Below the pieces are notes generated by a model. That model made no database searches and was not told the DNA's origin. It saw only the letters and a list, made by a program, of their open reading frames with translations. Source: Elusimicrobiales bacterium (GTDB lineage Bacteria > Elusimicrobiota > Elusimicrobia > Elusimicrobiales > UBA9959). Taken from it: DNA of 64,000 bases. The stretch's first letter is position 1; each line of letters begins with the position of its first letter. The position numbers were made by a program, and so were the translations under genes. This document shows positions 48,000 through 57,039 of the stretch, in pieces. The stretch lies in NCBI GenBank assembly GCA_028713125.1, contig JAQTOU010000003.1:1-64000 (forward strand). Direction: 5' to 3'.

Positions 48000-49052
48000 A
48001 TGAAAATACTTGTGACGGGCTCCAGCGGTTTGATCGGCAGCGAGGTGGTTTCCTACTTCGCCGAAAAAGGCCATGCCGTCCACGGCATCGACAATAATAT
48101 GCGGGCGGATTTTTTCGGGCCCGGCGGCGACACCAGCTGGCGGCAGAAAGAGTTAAGCGGGAAGTACAAGAATTTCAAGCACGCCTCGATAGACATTAGG
48201 GACCGGGCCGCCGTCCTGAAATGCCTCGAAGAGATCAAGCCGGAGGCCATAGTGCACACCGCCGCCCAGCCCAGCCATGACCTGGCCGCCTCCAGGCCTT
48301 TCGACGATTTCGACGTGAACGCGGTGGGGACGCTGAACCTGCTGGAGGCCACCCGGCGGCATGTGCCGGAAGCGGTCTTCGTCTATACCTCCACCAATAA
48401 GGTCTACGGCGACGCGCCCAACAGCATAAAGCTGAAAGAGCTTGAAAAGCGCTGGGAATACGATGACGAGAAGTACAGGAACGGGATCGCCGAAGATTTC
48501 ACCATCGACCAGTCAAAGCATTCGATCTTCGGCGCCTCGAAGGCGGCCGCGGATATCATGGTGCAGGAGTACGGCAGGTATTTTTCGATGAAGACCTGCT
48601 GCTTCAGGGGCGGCTGCCTGACTGGGCCCAACCATTCCGGGGTGGAGCTGCACGGCTTCCTGAGCTACCTTATAAAAGTGAATCTGGAAGGCCGGGTTTA
48701 CAAGGTGTTCGGCTACAAAGGCAAGCAGGTGCGCGATAATATCCACTCCCTGGACGTGACCAGGATAATAGAGCAGTTCATCGAGAAACCCAGGATAGGC
48801 GAAGTCTATAATCTGGGCGGCGGGCGGGGGAATTCATGCTCCATCCTTGAAGCTTTCGGGATAATAGAGGGCATAACCGGGAAAAAGATGAACTACGAGT
48901 ACGTGGAGAAGAACCGGGAAGGCGACCATATCTGCTATATCTCCGACCTGGGCAAACTGAAGAGCCACTACCCCAAATGGGATATCTCGGTGCCCCTGCC
49001 CAAAATATTCGAGGAAATAGCCGGGGCCTGGCAGAAAAGAGGGATGAAGTAA
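48000..49052 (+). CDS. NDP-sugar epimerase, CDP-paratose 2-epimerase-like
   Basis: The 350-residue product is an extended SDR: NAD loop [33 protein letters not shown], and the active-site [20 protein letters not shown], followed by [20 protein letters not shown]. The order is close to CDP-paratose/tyvelose 2-epimerases (RfbE). The catalytic tyrosine of YxxxK is phenylalanine (F177, K181). The AAGGA site precedes the ATG. It follows the GT2 fusion gene and ends at a strong terminator. Confidence 0.87.
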   Translation: MKILVTGSSGLIGSEVVSYFAEKGHAVHGIDNNMRADFFGPGGDTSWRQKELSGKYKNFKHASIDIRDRAAVLKCLEEIKPEAIVHTAAQPSHDLAASRPFDDFDVNAVGTLNLLEATRRHVPEAVFVYTSTNKVYGDAPNSIKLKELEKRWEYDDEKYRNGIAEDFTIDQSKHSIFGASKAAADIMVQEYGRYFSMKTCCFRGGCLTGPNHSGVELHGFLSYLIKVNLEGRVYKVFGYKGKQVRDNIHSLDVTRIIEQFIEKPRIGEVYNLGGGRGNSCSILEAFGIIEGITGKKMNYEYVEKNREGDHICYISDLGKLKSHYPKWDISVPLPKIFEEIAGAWQKRGMK

Positions 49053-49077
49053 AAGCCCCGTCTTGTATAGGCGAAAG

Positions 49078-49109
49078 AAAAGGCCCGCTGGATGTCCAGC
49101 GGGCCTTTT
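49078..49109. terminator. Bidirectional terminator
   Basis: Fifteen-base perfect stem (AAAAGGCCCGCTGGA / TCCAGCGGGCCTTTT) with a two-base loop and T runs on both strands. It separates the epimerase from the convergent papain-like gene. Confidence 0.9.
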
Positions 49110-49125
49110 TTTCGCGCGGTATTAT

Positions 49126-50091
49126 TTACTGGCCGAAGTCGTAAGCCGCGGCTTCTTCCGCTACGGCATTGCAGCGCTTGCCCGCCGCGTCCGTCATCTT
49201 GGTTCGCATAAAGCCCTTCTCGCCCCAGGAGGTTCCCCAGCTATTGCGCAGGATCCAGACGCCCTTGCCGGGGGGGAGATTGCCGTTCTCGTCGAAAGCG
49301 GCGCCCTCATTGTCCCAGCCCACTATATTGATCATATGGTCCATCTGGCCGTATTTGCAGGCATTATAGACGCCGCCGCTATAGCTCTGCCAGCGGCCCA
49401 CGCCGGCGGCCACGGCTATGGCTATTTCTTTGCCGGTGCTGGCCATATAAGCCTCGATGTCTTTGACGGTGGGGCCGGAGGCTTTTTCGCCAAGCATGAA
49501 CCAGCCTTTTATGCCAGCCGCTATCGGGAGGTCGGCGCGGCATTTACCGTTGCCGTTCTTATAGGGGCAGTCTTTCCAGAGCGGCTGGCCGCGCGGGGTG
49601 ACGATATCATTTGCGGAGTCGAAGTAGCCGCCCTGGCAGCCGGCGGCGTAGGTGGAATTATTCACCATCCATTCCTGGGAGAGCCGGCCCGGATCTTTGC
49701 CGGCGAGCGCGTGGCCGTCGCGGTGCGCCGCGGTGAGGCCGAAAGCCCAGCAGCTTCCGCAGGAGCCCTGGTTCTCTATCTGGGTGAGGCCCGGGCGCAG
49801 GTCGAGGGCGTTGGGGATCTCGACTTTAACGTCTTTGAAAGATTTCCACATCGAGGCGGGCAGGTCTTTCTTTATGAAGCCTTTGGCGTAAACGACGCGC
49901 TCGGCCGACTCGGTAAAGGTGAATTCCGGGAAGAAAGGAGTGGAGACGGCCGGTTGGGCCGCTTCCCGGGCGGAGCCGAGCATCGCGCCCATATCCCCGC
50001 TCTGGTCGAAAGTCACTTCCCTGTCAGCCGCAGCGGCGTAGCCCGCCAGCGAAGCAAAAGCAAAAAATAACGCTATAAGTTTCTTGTTCAT
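49126..50091 (-). CDS. Secreted papain-like cysteine protease (C1 family)
   Basis: The 321-residue product has a signal peptide (to about residue 22), a ~70-residue propeptide-like region and a C1 protease domain with oxyanion Q108, catalytic C114 (QGSCGSCWAFG), H252 (DHMINIVGWD) and N283 (NSWGTSWGEKGF). It also has GCQGG and other paired cysteines of the papain fold. All catalytic residues are present, so it should be active. It would be exported. A GGAGG site precedes the ATG. It stands alone between two terminator or promoter regions. Confidence 0.93.
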   Translation of the reverse strand: MNKKLIALFFAFASLAGYAAAADREVTFDQSGDMGAMLGSAREAAQPAVSTPFFPEFTFTESAERVVYAKGFIKKDLPASMWKSFKDVKVEIPNALDLRPGLTQIENQGSCGSCWAFGLTAAHRDGHALAGKDPGRLSQEWMVNNSTYAAGCQGGYFDSANDIVTPRGQPLWKDCPYKNGNGKCRADLPIAAGIKGWFMLGEKASGPTVKDIEAYMASTGKEIAIAVAAGVGRWQSYSGGVYNACKYGQMDHMINIVGWDNEGAAFDENGNLPPGKGVWILRNSWGTSWGEKGFMRTKMTDAAGKRCNAVAEEAAAYDFGQ

Positions 50092-50190
50092 TTAGCCTCC
50101 GAATATATGGTTAAACCGGCCCAAGAGTTGTCTAAAGTCAATTATACACAACTCCGCGGCAAAACTGGCGCCCTTTCCGGCAAAAGCCGG

Positions 50191-51195
50191 CTAGGCGGCC
50201 AGTTCGAACATTTTATCTATGGAGCGTTTGGCGCGGGCGGCTATTTCCGCGGGGACCGTCACTTCTTCGGGGTTCGGGTCCTTCAGGAGGGCCAGGACGC
50301 TTTCAAGGGTTATGGACTTCATGTAAGGGCAGAGCCGGCACATGGCTATGAAATTCTTCTGCGGGAATTTGAGCTTGGCCAGCTCGCCGAAGCCGCATTC
50401 GGTCACCAGTAGGTAGGCCGCGGCGTTGGTGTTCTCGACATAGCGCATCATATCGCCCGTGCCGCCCATGAAATCGACCGCTGCGATAAGGTCGGAAGGG
50501 CATTCGGCGTGCGCCAGCGCGACGAGGCCCGGATATCTCTGCCTGTAAATTTTTATCAGGTCCGGATTCAAGTGTTCATGTACGATGCAGGTCCCGTGCC
50601 AGAGGATGATATCCCTGCCGGGCGTCTTTCCCAGCACCTTCGCCAGGTTAGCCCCCATGAAGCGGTCGGGGATAAAAATAACCTTGTCATGCTTCTCGTA
50701 CATCTTCCGCAGGATCTTCTCCGCATTTGCGCTGGTCACTATGCAGTCCGACTCGGCTTTAACTTCGGCCGAAGTGTTGATATAAGTGACAACCGGCAGG
50801 CCGGGATGTTCAGCCTTAAGTTTGCGCACGTCGGCGCCCGTGATCGCCTCGCTAAGCGAACAGCCGGCGTTCCTGGAGGGCACATAGACTTTTTTTGAGG
50901 GATTGAGGATCTTGGCCGTCTCGGCCATGAAATGAACGCCGCAGAAAACTATGATATCCGCCGCGGTCTTCCGGCAGTCATCAGCCAGTTTGTAAGAATC
51001 CCCGACGAGGTCGCCGATGCCGAGGATAATGTCCGGCGTCTGGTAGACATGGGCGCAGATAACCGCGTTCTTCTTCTTTTTAAGAGTGTTTATCTCTAGC
51101 GTCAGCCCGGCCACCCGGGCGATATCTCCCTCCACGCAGCGGCGGTGCAGGCCGAGCGCGGTCAGGCGTTTGATTTCCTCGTTCAAAGCGTCCAT
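50191..51195 (-). CDS. nadA: Quinolinate synthase
   Basis: NadA condenses iminoaspartate with dihydroxyacetone phosphate to quinolinate for de novo NAD synthesis. The 334-residue product keeps the three-cysteine [4Fe-4S] ligands (NAGCSLSEA, TECGFGEL, CRLCPYMK), the VYQTPDIILGIGDLVGDSY start, FCGVHFMAETAKIL and the VYVPSRNAGC region. The enzyme is oxygen-sensitive, which fits an anaerobic or microaerobic cell. nadB and nadC are not in the window. It follows the GDPD gene by two bases. Confidence 0.95.
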   Translation of the reverse strand: MDALNEEIKRLTALGLHRRCVEGDIARVAGLTLEINTLKKKKNAVICAHVYQTPDIILGIGDLVGDSYKLADDCRKTAADIIVFCGVHFMAETAKILNPSKKVYVPSRNAGCSLSEAITGADVRKLKAEHPGLPVVTYINTSAEVKAESDCIVTSANAEKILRKMYEKHDKVIFIPDRFMGANLAKVLGKTPGRDIILWHGTCIVHEHLNPDLIKIYRQRYPGLVALAHAECPSDLIAAVDFMGGTGDMMRYVENTNAAAYLLVTECGFGELAKLKFPQKNFIAMCRLCPYMKSITLESVLALLKDPNPEEVTVPAEIAARAKRSIDKMFELAA

Positions 51196-51196
51196 A

Positions 51197-51934
51197 TCAG
51201 CCTTTCAACTCCCATTTCCCGAGGATATCGGGATAATTGCTGAAAATACCGTCCACGCCTATCTTCTTCATGCGCAAAGCGTCTTTTTTCTCGTTCACTG
51301 TATAGACGCAGACCCTGAACCCGGCTTTTTTGATCCGGGAGACGTTCAGTTTGAAAGCTATGCGCAAAGCCATGTGGAAATTCACGGCGCCTATGGCTTT
51401 TGCTTTCTTTATTGCCGGCAGGAGGAACAGGGTGCTTAGCCCGTGTCCGAGGAAAGCCAGTTTCAGGCGGGGGGAAAGCTCGCGGAAGCGCTTAAGAGTG
51501 GGATAGTCGAAACTTGAGACTATCGATTTATCGAAAAGCCCCGGCTTGCTCTTCAGGAAAGAGAGGACTTTCTCCTCGATGCCGGGATAAATATTTTTGT
51601 CGTTCTTGATCTCGAAATTCAGCCAGTCCGACTTGGCGCCTATAATATCCAGGACTTCTTCCAGGCGGGGAATATGCTGCACGATCTTGTCGCGCTTGAA
51701 ATGGGCCGCCACATTGTATTTTTTCAATTCCTCGTAAGAAAGGTCCGCGATCCTGACCGCTTTGTGGGCCGTGGGCTTCAGGTCATAATCGTGGTGCACC
51801 ACCAAAATGCCGTCCTTGGTCTGGTGGACGTCGAACTCGAAATCTTTGGCCCCCATTTCTATGGCCAGCTTGAAAGCTTTAAGGGTGTTTTCCGGCGCAT
51901 AGCCCGAGGCGCCGCGGTGGGAGATTATTTTCAT
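51197..51934 (-). CDS. Glycerophosphodiester phosphodiesterase
   Basis: The 245-residue product is a GDPD family TIM-barrel: ISHRGASGYAPENTLKAF (catalytic histidine and glutamate), FEFDVHQTKDGILVVHHD with metal ligands, LNFEIKNDKNIY and a closing VYTVNEKKDALRMKKIGVDG. There is no signal peptide, so it is cytoplasmic and likely recycles glycerophosphodiesters from phospholipids. It lies between the PHP gene (25 bases) and nadA (2 bases) on the same strand. Confidence 0.93.
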   Translation of the reverse strand: MKIISHRGASGYAPENTLKAFKLAIEMGAKDFEFDVHQTKDGILVVHHDYDLKPTAHKAVRIADLSYEELKKYNVAAHFKRDKIVQHIPRLEEVLDIIGAKSDWLNFEIKNDKNIYPGIEEKVLSFLKSKPGLFDKSIVSSFDYPTLKRFRELSPRLKLAFLGHGLSTLFLLPAIKKAKAIGAVNFHMALRIAFKLNVSRIKKAGFRVCVYTVNEKKDALRMKKIGVDGIFSNYPDILGKWELKG

Positions 51935-51958
51935 ATGGGTGGAGCTTTGCGCCGCGAT

Positions 51959-52771
51959 TCACTGAACGAAAAGCTTCTTTACCTCCGAGAAGTATTCATC
52001 CGAATATTCGAAGCCGGCCATCTTGTCCCGCTCCGAGCCGGGGCCGTGAAAATCGCTGCCGGCGGTAAGGAACAGGCCGTGCCGCGCGGCCAGGCTGATG
52101 AAATCCCGGGTGGCGACTCCGGTATGGGCGGGGTAAAAAGCCTCCAGCCCGTCCAGGCCCGCGGCCTTCCAGGCGGGCAGGTCCAAAATTTTAGATATTC
52201 CGCCGGGATGGGCAAGCACGGCTTTGCCGCCGGCTTCTTTCACCGCCGCGATAGCTTCCTCCACGGTCGGCCCGTTGGGGAGGACATAGGCCGGCGCGCC
52301 GGGGGCGAGGTAGCGCTTGAAAGCCTGGCTCCTGCTCGGGACCAGCTTGCGGGAGCGCATTACGTCCGCTACATGCGGGCGGCCCACGGTGCGGCCCTCC
52401 GGCACAGGCAGGTCTTCGAAAGCTATCTCCACGCCCAGCCCTTTAAGCAGCTCGAGTATCTTTTTTATCCTTACCACCCGCCTGCCGCGGAACTCCGCCA
52501 GGCGCGCGGCCAGGACCTGGTCCGCCGGGTTTATCCCGTAGCCGAGTATATGGAGGTTCTCATGCAGGCCTGTGCTTATCTCCACGCCGTAGCAGTAGCT
52601 GATGCCCGCCTCTTTCAGCGCCGGCTCCATCTCGGGCCAGCCGCCGACCATATCGTGGTCGGTCAGGGAGAAATATTTAATGCCGGCGCGCGCGGCCTCG
52701 CGGGCCAGCAGCGCGGGCGTAAGGGTACCGTCGGAATAAGTGGAGTGATTGTGGAGGTTGATCAAAGCCAT
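51959..52771 (-). CDS. PHP-domain phosphoesterase (RNase AM/YciV-like)
   Basis: The 270-residue product is a PHP phosphoesterase with all metal-binding motifs: NLHNHSTYSDGTLTP, LTDHDM, VEIS, LAHPGG and GSDFHGPGS. The insert with YLAPGAPAYVLP and the order match the YciV/TrpH group, which hydrolyses 3',5'-nucleoside bisphosphates and trims rRNA 5' ends. It probably has that role. It is cytoplasmic and followed by the GDPD and nadA genes. Confidence 0.9.
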   Translation of the reverse strand: MALINLHNHSTYSDGTLTPALLAREAARAGIKYFSLTDHDMVGGWPEMEPALKEAGISYCYGVEISTGLHENLHILGYGINPADQVLAARLAEFRGRRVVRIKKILELLKGLGVEIAFEDLPVPEGRTVGRPHVADVMRSRKLVPSRSQAFKRYLAPGAPAYVLPNGPTVEEAIAAVKEAGGKAVLAHPGGISKILDLPAWKAAGLDGLEAFYPAHTGVATRDFISLAARHGLFLTAGSDFHGPGSERDKMAGFEYSDEYFSEVKKLFVQ

Positions 52772-52822
52772 AGGCGCCGGAGGGCCTGCCTCCGGCTTGC
52801 GGACTTCCGGCGGAAATCTTTT

Positions 52823-53047
52823 TTAGCCTACCGTGACGGCTTTAACTCCGGGGACTTCTTCTTTTATCATGCGCTCGACGACGTTCTGAAGCGTCATCGT
52901 GGCGTGGGGGCAGCAGCCGCAGGCGCCGGTCAGGCGCACGGTAACGACGCCCTTCTTCTCATCCACGCCTACCAGTTCGACGGAACCGCCGTCGGCCGCC
53001 AGCATGGGCTTTATTTTCTCGATAACTTTGGTTACTTGGTCTTTCAT
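52823..53047 (-). CDS. NifU C-terminal-like Fe-S scaffold
   Basis: The 74-residue product is the NifU C-terminal domain alone: LAADGGSVELVGVDEKKGVV and the cluster-binding TGACGCCPHATMTLQ (two cysteines in CxxC). Such stand-alone proteins carry or transfer Fe-S clusters. I start at ATG 53047, with AGAGG about 8 bases upstream; a longer frame to 53215 has no family sequence. nadA and other Fe-S enzymes in the window are possible clients. It is divergent from the 53204 gene. Confidence 0.93.
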   Translation of the reverse strand: MKDQVTKVIEKIKPMLAADGGSVELVGVDEKKGVVTVRLTGACGCCPHATMTLQNVVERMIKEEVPGVKAVTVG

Positions 53048-53203
53048 AATGATACCTCTGATTAAATTATACCATGCCGCGGCCCTCCCGGCCCCGCGCC
53101 GGCCCCGGCCGGGCTGGGCCCAATGCCGGGCCCCGTTTAGGTCCTGCGCCCTTTCGGCTTCTCCCGCATTACTGTAGAATATACCAGGTAAGGAGATACC
53201 TGC

Positions 53204-54106
53204 ATGAAAAAACACGCCCTGGCCCTGGCCGCCATAACCGCTTTCTTTTCCGTTTCCCGAGCTCAGGACAATACAGCCCTGGACCAGCTGGCGGGAACTT
53301 CCGATATAAACATTACCATCCCCGAAGCGCCCCTGCCCGACAGGGGGCCGATCCTGGACTCTATTTACAATGCCTGGGACCCGGCGGCCCCTTTCTCCTA
53401 TAGCCAGGCGCCCGCGCTTGCGCTTTCATATACCGGCGGAGTGACCGTCATAAAGAACGTGCGCTCGGGCCCGGCCCCGGCCGACCATAAGAGCTATGCC
53501 TGGGATACCCTCACGATAAAGACCGCCCTTATAGAGAAAGTCGTTTTCGGCTACAGGACTTACGGCGTCGGCCACTCTTTCCTGGTCTTCGTTTTCAGGG
53601 ACGGCGGCGCGGTCAATTCCCTCGGTAAGAGCGTCCGGGCCCTCACCTTCGGCGCGGAAGGCTGGAGCAGGGAGCCTTACGGCTATACTCTCGCCCACGC
53701 CCTGAACGGCCGGTACCCTCTTATCTGGGCCGCGACCACCTTCGAAAGCTATACCGGCTATATCGTGGCTAAAAAGACGGACTCTTTCTTCAAGAACATG
53801 AACCTCGGCCCGGCGCAGACCGCCAGGCTGTTCGGGCTGCTGATGGCGCGGATAGACGAGACTAACCGCAATAAAGAGATGTACAACATGTTCACCAACA
53901 GCTGCACCAATAACCCGGTCAATCTGATAAACCAGGTCATCCCCGCCGACAAGCGCATCGCTCTGGAAGTGATCGGCGTGACGAATCCTAATTCCGCGCT
54001 CCCGCGTCTCGCCGTGAGGAAATACACGAACAACGGAACGCTGAGGACCGAGACCTTCCGGATGGGCGCGGATAATTACGCCCAGTTCGACATCACAAAG
54101 ATATAA
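53204..54106 (+). CDS. Secreted Lnb/DUF4105-like protein
   Basis: The 300-residue product has a signal peptide (KHALALAAITAFFSVSRAQ) and no later membrane segment. Its middle contains GYRTYGVGHSFLVFVFRDGG and, later, YNMFTNSCTNNPVNLINQVI, which resemble the histidine and the NCT-type cysteine motifs of the periplasmic DUF4105/Lnb N-terminal domain, linked to lipoprotein or cell-envelope acyl transfer. The match is partial, so the activity is a guess. An AAGGAG site lies 7 bases upstream. It precedes the 54113 gene by six bases. Confidence 0.75.
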   Translation: MKKHALALAAITAFFSVSRAQDNTALDQLAGTSDINITIPEAPLPDRGPILDSIYNAWDPAAPFSYSQAPALALSYTGGVTVIKNVRSGPAPADHKSYAWDTLTIKTALIEKVVFGYRTYGVGHSFLVFVFRDGGAVNSLGKSVRALTFGAEGWSREPYGYTLAHALNGRYPLIWAATTFESYTGYIVAKKTDSFFKNMNLGPAQTARLFGLLMARIDETNRNKEMYNMFTNSCTNNPVNLINQVIPADKRIALEVIGVTNPNSALPRLAVRKYTNNGTLRTETFRMGADNYAQFDITKI

Positions 54107-54112
54107 ACCGCT

Positions 54113-54475
54113 ATGCTGAAAGAAGCGAAGAACGTAAGTCAGTCGGCGGGCGAGCCGCGCCGCCGCTGGTTCGACGACGAGTATTTCGACCTGATCGTCT
54201 GGTTCGAGAAGGATGACTCTATCTTTGGCTTTCAGCTTTGCTATGACCGGGAATACAAGCCGCGCGCTCTTACCTGGACCAAAAAGGACGGCTACAAGCA
54301 TACCGGTATCGACGACGGGGAAGGCGGCGGGATACTCAAGGAATCCCCTGTTCTGGTGGTGGACGGCCTGTTCGACTCCGGGGCTATAGGGAAAAAACTG
54401 GAAGCGGCGGCCAAAGAGCTGCCGCCGCAGATAAGCCTCTTTGTTTTGAAAAAGGTCTCCGACTTCAAACTCTGA
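54113..54475 (+). CDS. Conserved hypothetical protein
   Basis: The 120-residue product is a small acidic, aromatic-rich cytoplasmic protein (RRRWFDDEYFDLIVWFEKDD, FGFQLCYDREYKPRALTW, TGIDDGEGGGILKESPVLVV). I recall similar stand-alone proteins in other bacteria but no function. It starts six bases after the secreted protein and its stop overlaps the adenosyltransferase start (TGATG), so it is in the same transcript and may be coupled to it. Confidence 0.75.
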   Translation: MLKEAKNVSQSAGEPRRRWFDDEYFDLIVWFEKDDSIFGFQLCYDREYKPRALTWTKKDGYKHTGIDDGEGGGILKESPVLVVDGLFDSGAIGKKLEAAAKELPPQISLFVLKKVSDFKL

Positions 54476-54960
54476 TGCTAGAAAATTTCAAACCTGAAAT
54501 GGGCGCCGGCGACCTCGGCCTCACGGATATCTTCGGCGGCGGCCGGGTTCCGAAAACGGACCGCCGCGTAAAGCTGAACGCCCTGGTGGACGAGCTCTCC
54601 GCCCTGCTGGGCCTGGTCAAGACCGGGATCAAGGACAAGAAAACCAAAGAAGAGCTTTCGGCGGCGCAGGCAGCGCTTATCCGCGCCTCCGGCCTGGCGG
54701 CCGGCATGAAAGGCGGGCTTAAAGAAGAAACCGCCGCGCTGGAAGCGCTGATAGGCGCGCTTTCGGAAACCATAAAACCGCCCAAAAAATTCGTCCTGCC
54801 TGGTGCGAACGAAACTGAAGCCCTGGCCCACCTGGCCAGGACCAAGACCCGGATCTGCGAGATCCTCGCCTGGGAAATAAAAGCAAAAGCCCCCGCCGTC
54901 TACCTCAACCGCCTCTCCGACTACCTCTTCCTGCTCGCGCTGAAGAGCGCCAGCAAATAA
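54475..54960 (+). CDS. Cob(I)alamin adenosyltransferase (PduO/MMAB type)
   Basis: This enzyme transfers adenosine from ATP to cob(I)alamin, making coenzyme B12. The 161-residue product has the PduO-type landmarks: GDLGLTDIFGGGRVPKTDRR (ATP loop), LNALVDELSALLGL, PKKFVLPGANETEALAHLAR, the TKTRICEILAWE helix with the family's arginine and glutamate, and YLNRLSDYLFLLAL at the end. It is ~20 residues shorter than usual at the N-terminus. No B12-dependent enzyme or cobalamin gene is in the window. It overlaps the upstream stop by one base. Confidence 0.88.
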   Translation: MLENFKPEMGAGDLGLTDIFGGGRVPKTDRRVKLNALVDELSALLGLVKTGIKDKKTKEELSAAQAALIRASGLAAGMKGGLKEETAALEALIGALSETIKPPKKFVLPGANETEALAHLARTKTRICEILAWEIKAKAPAVYLNRLSDYLFLLALKSASK

Positions 54961-54963
54961 TAT

Positions 54964-55758
54964 CTAGATAGGGTTTATCCGCCTGTCCGGGCCGGTCAGT
55001 TTCAGCATCCCGCCCTTGAACATCACGCCTTCCCTGAAGCGCGGCATATAAACTTTCACCTGGGCTATCCAGGTCTCCCAGTCATGGGGCCATTCCCCGC
55101 CCCAGCGGTCGTACCAGCAGGTGATGCCCTTTTCCTTGATGATCTCCGAGAGCGCCTCCGCCTGGGCGTTAAAGGTTTCCCAGGCCCCGAGGCCGTGCGC
55201 GATCACGATATAGCCCTCCCGGAGCTTTTCGAGTATGGCCGGGTCGTTAAGGCCGGGCGCGTAGCTGAGCGGTTCGTTGAAATAGATCCCCGGATCGAAG
55301 TAGCCTCCGATCTCGGCCTGCATATGGTAAACCCCGCTCAGGCACATCGCGGAGTCGAACAGGTCCGGGTGCTTCAGGAAGAAGTTGGCGGAGTGGAAAG
55401 CCCCGAAGCTGTTGCCCGTGGCCATGAATTTCTCGTTCACATTATAGACGCCCCGGATATACGGGATCACCTCGCCTGTGATGCAGGCTTCGTACTGGTT
55501 ATGCCTGTGGGCTATCCATTCGTCCCTGACCGGCTTGTACCAGCTTTCATTGTCCCGCCCGTCCACGCAGAACACCATTATCTCGCCTTTCTCTATGAAC
55601 TCGGAAAGGGCGCCGATCATCCCCTTGTTCTCGTAATCGAAGAACCTGCCGCAGGAAGTGGGGAAAACCATGACGGGTTTGCCCGACCAGCCGTAAGCTT
55701 TGAACTCGAACTCCTGACCGAGGTGCCGGCTGAAGAACTTGTGGTAGTTGACTTGCAT
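54964..55758 (-). CDS. Alpha/beta-hydrolase esterase, ATP-grasp-associated
   Basis: The 264-residue product is an esterase of the alpha/beta-hydrolase fold: oxyanion-side GKPVMVFPTSCGRFFDYENK, nucleophile elbow GNSFGA (S117), acid region FCVDGRDN and a likely catalytic histidine in WPHDWETW. There is no signal peptide. Similar esterases occur beside ATP-grasp genes in other bacteria, to my recollection. Here an ATP-grasp gene starts 96 bases away on the other strand, so the two share a divergent promoter region. The substrate is unknown; ester or peptide cleavage linked to the ligase product is inferred. Confidence 0.82.
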   Translation of the reverse strand: MQVNYHKFFSRHLGQEFEFKAYGWSGKPVMVFPTSCGRFFDYENKGMIGALSEFIEKGEIMVFCVDGRDNESWYKPVRDEWIAHRHNQYEACITGEVIPYIRGVYNVNEKFMATGNSFGAFHSANFFLKHPDLFDSAMCLSGVYHMQAEIGGYFDPGIYFNEPLSYAPGLNDPAILEKLREGYIVIAHGLGAWETFNAQAEALSEIIKEKGITCWYDRWGGEWPHDWETWIAQVKVYMPRFREGVMFKGGMLKLTGPDRRINPI

Positions 55759-55854
55759 GGTTGTCCGTCCTGTGGCCGCTTTAAAATTACCACATTAATC
55801 TTATTAAATTTCAGCGCCCGGTGCAGTATGCTAAAATTAAGTTAAGGAACCGAT

Positions 55855-57039
55855 ATGAATTTTGTTTTTCTTTCTCCTCATTTCCCGCCAAATTACTATC
55901 TTTTCTGCCGCCGCCTGAAAGAGGCCGGGTTCACGGTGCTGGCCATAGGCGAGCCCGAGCTCGGCGAGCTCAGCCCGGAGCTGCAGCAGGCACTGACCTG
56001 GTATTATAAAGTGGACAATTTGCATAACTACGGCGAACTCAAAGCGGCCTGCGAGTTCTTCACCGCGCGGTTCGGGAAGATAGACAGGCTGGATTCCCTC
56101 AACGAGTACTGGCTGGAGACGGAAGCGCGCCTGCGCACCGAGTTCGGCGTCTACGGGGTGCAGAACGACACCATCGCCGACATCCGGCACAAATCCCGGA
56201 TGAAGAAGATCTTCGCCGCCGCCGGCATCCCGCACGCCCGCGGCCGCCTGGCCCGCACCGCCGAAGAGGTCCTGGCGCTCGCGAAGGAAACGCGCTTTCC
56301 CGTCATCGTGAAACCGGACGACGGGATGGGCGCCGCTTTCACCTACAAGCTCAGGAACGCCGCCGAGATCGGGGAATTCTTCGCCGGCAAGCCGGACCGG
56401 GAGTTCATAGCCGAGGAATTCATCCCCGGCGACATAGTGACTTTCGACGGCCTGGCCGACAGCGGCGGGAAAATAGTTTTCTGCACTTCCCACGTCTACG
56501 GCGAGGGCGTGATGGAAACCGTCCTGGCCGATTCCCATATCTATTATTATTCCACCCGGGAGATCCCCGCGGACCTGGAAAAAGCCGGGCGCAAGCTGGC
56601 GGACGCTTTCAAGGTGCGGGAGCGGTTCTTCCACTTCGAGTTCTTCCGCAGGAAGGACGGGACGCTCTGCGCCCTCGAAGTGAATATCAGGCCGCCCGGC
56701 GGCTTCACCGTGGACATGTTCAACTATTCCTGCGACATGGACGTTTACGCGCTCTGGGCGCGCGTCATGACCGGGGCCCCGGTCATATTCGATTATAAGC
56801 GGAAGTATTTTTGCTGCTATATAGGGCGCAAGAACCGCCTTGATTACAAGCGCTCCCACGAAGAGGTCATGAACGGGCTGGGCGATATCATAGTGCAGCA
56901 CCAGGAGCTTGCTCCCGTGCTTGCCCGCGCCATGGGCGATTACGGCTATATCGTAAGGGCCGAAAAGCTGGACGCGGTCCTGGCCGCCGTCAAATTTATC
57001 CAGGAACTGGGAAGCCGGCCTGAAGTCCCCGCGGTTTAG
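55855..57039 (+). CDS. ATP-grasp carboxylate-amine ligase, paralogue 1
   Basis: The 394-residue product is an ATP-grasp ligase: N-terminal Rossmann-like NFVFLSPHFPPNYYLFCRRL, phosphate/adenine motifs FPVIVKPDDGMGAA and EEFIPGDIVTFDG, and the Mg/ATP-binding HFEFFR ... ALEVNIRPPGG. Such enzymes join a carboxylate to an amine through an acyl phosphate, but the substrate is not readable. It is divergent from the esterase and 155 bases before malic enzyme. A paralogue is at 58937-60136. Confidence 0.85.
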   Translation: MNFVFLSPHFPPNYYLFCRRLKEAGFTVLAIGEPELGELSPELQQALTWYYKVDNLHNYGELKAACEFFTARFGKIDRLDSLNEYWLETEARLRTEFGVYGVQNDTIADIRHKSRMKKIFAAAGIPHARGRLARTAEEVLALAKETRFPVIVKPDDGMGAAFTYKLRNAAEIGEFFAGKPDREFIAEEFIPGDIVTFDGLADSGGKIVFCTSHVYGEGVMETVLADSHIYYYSTREIPADLEKAGRKLADAFKVRERFFHFEFFRRKDGTLCALEVNIRPPGGFTVDMFNYSCDMDVYALWARVMTGAPVIFDYKRKYFCCYIGRKNRLDYKRSHEEVMNGLGDIIVQHQELAPVLARAMGDYGYIVRAEKLDAVLAAVKFIQELGSRPEVPAV

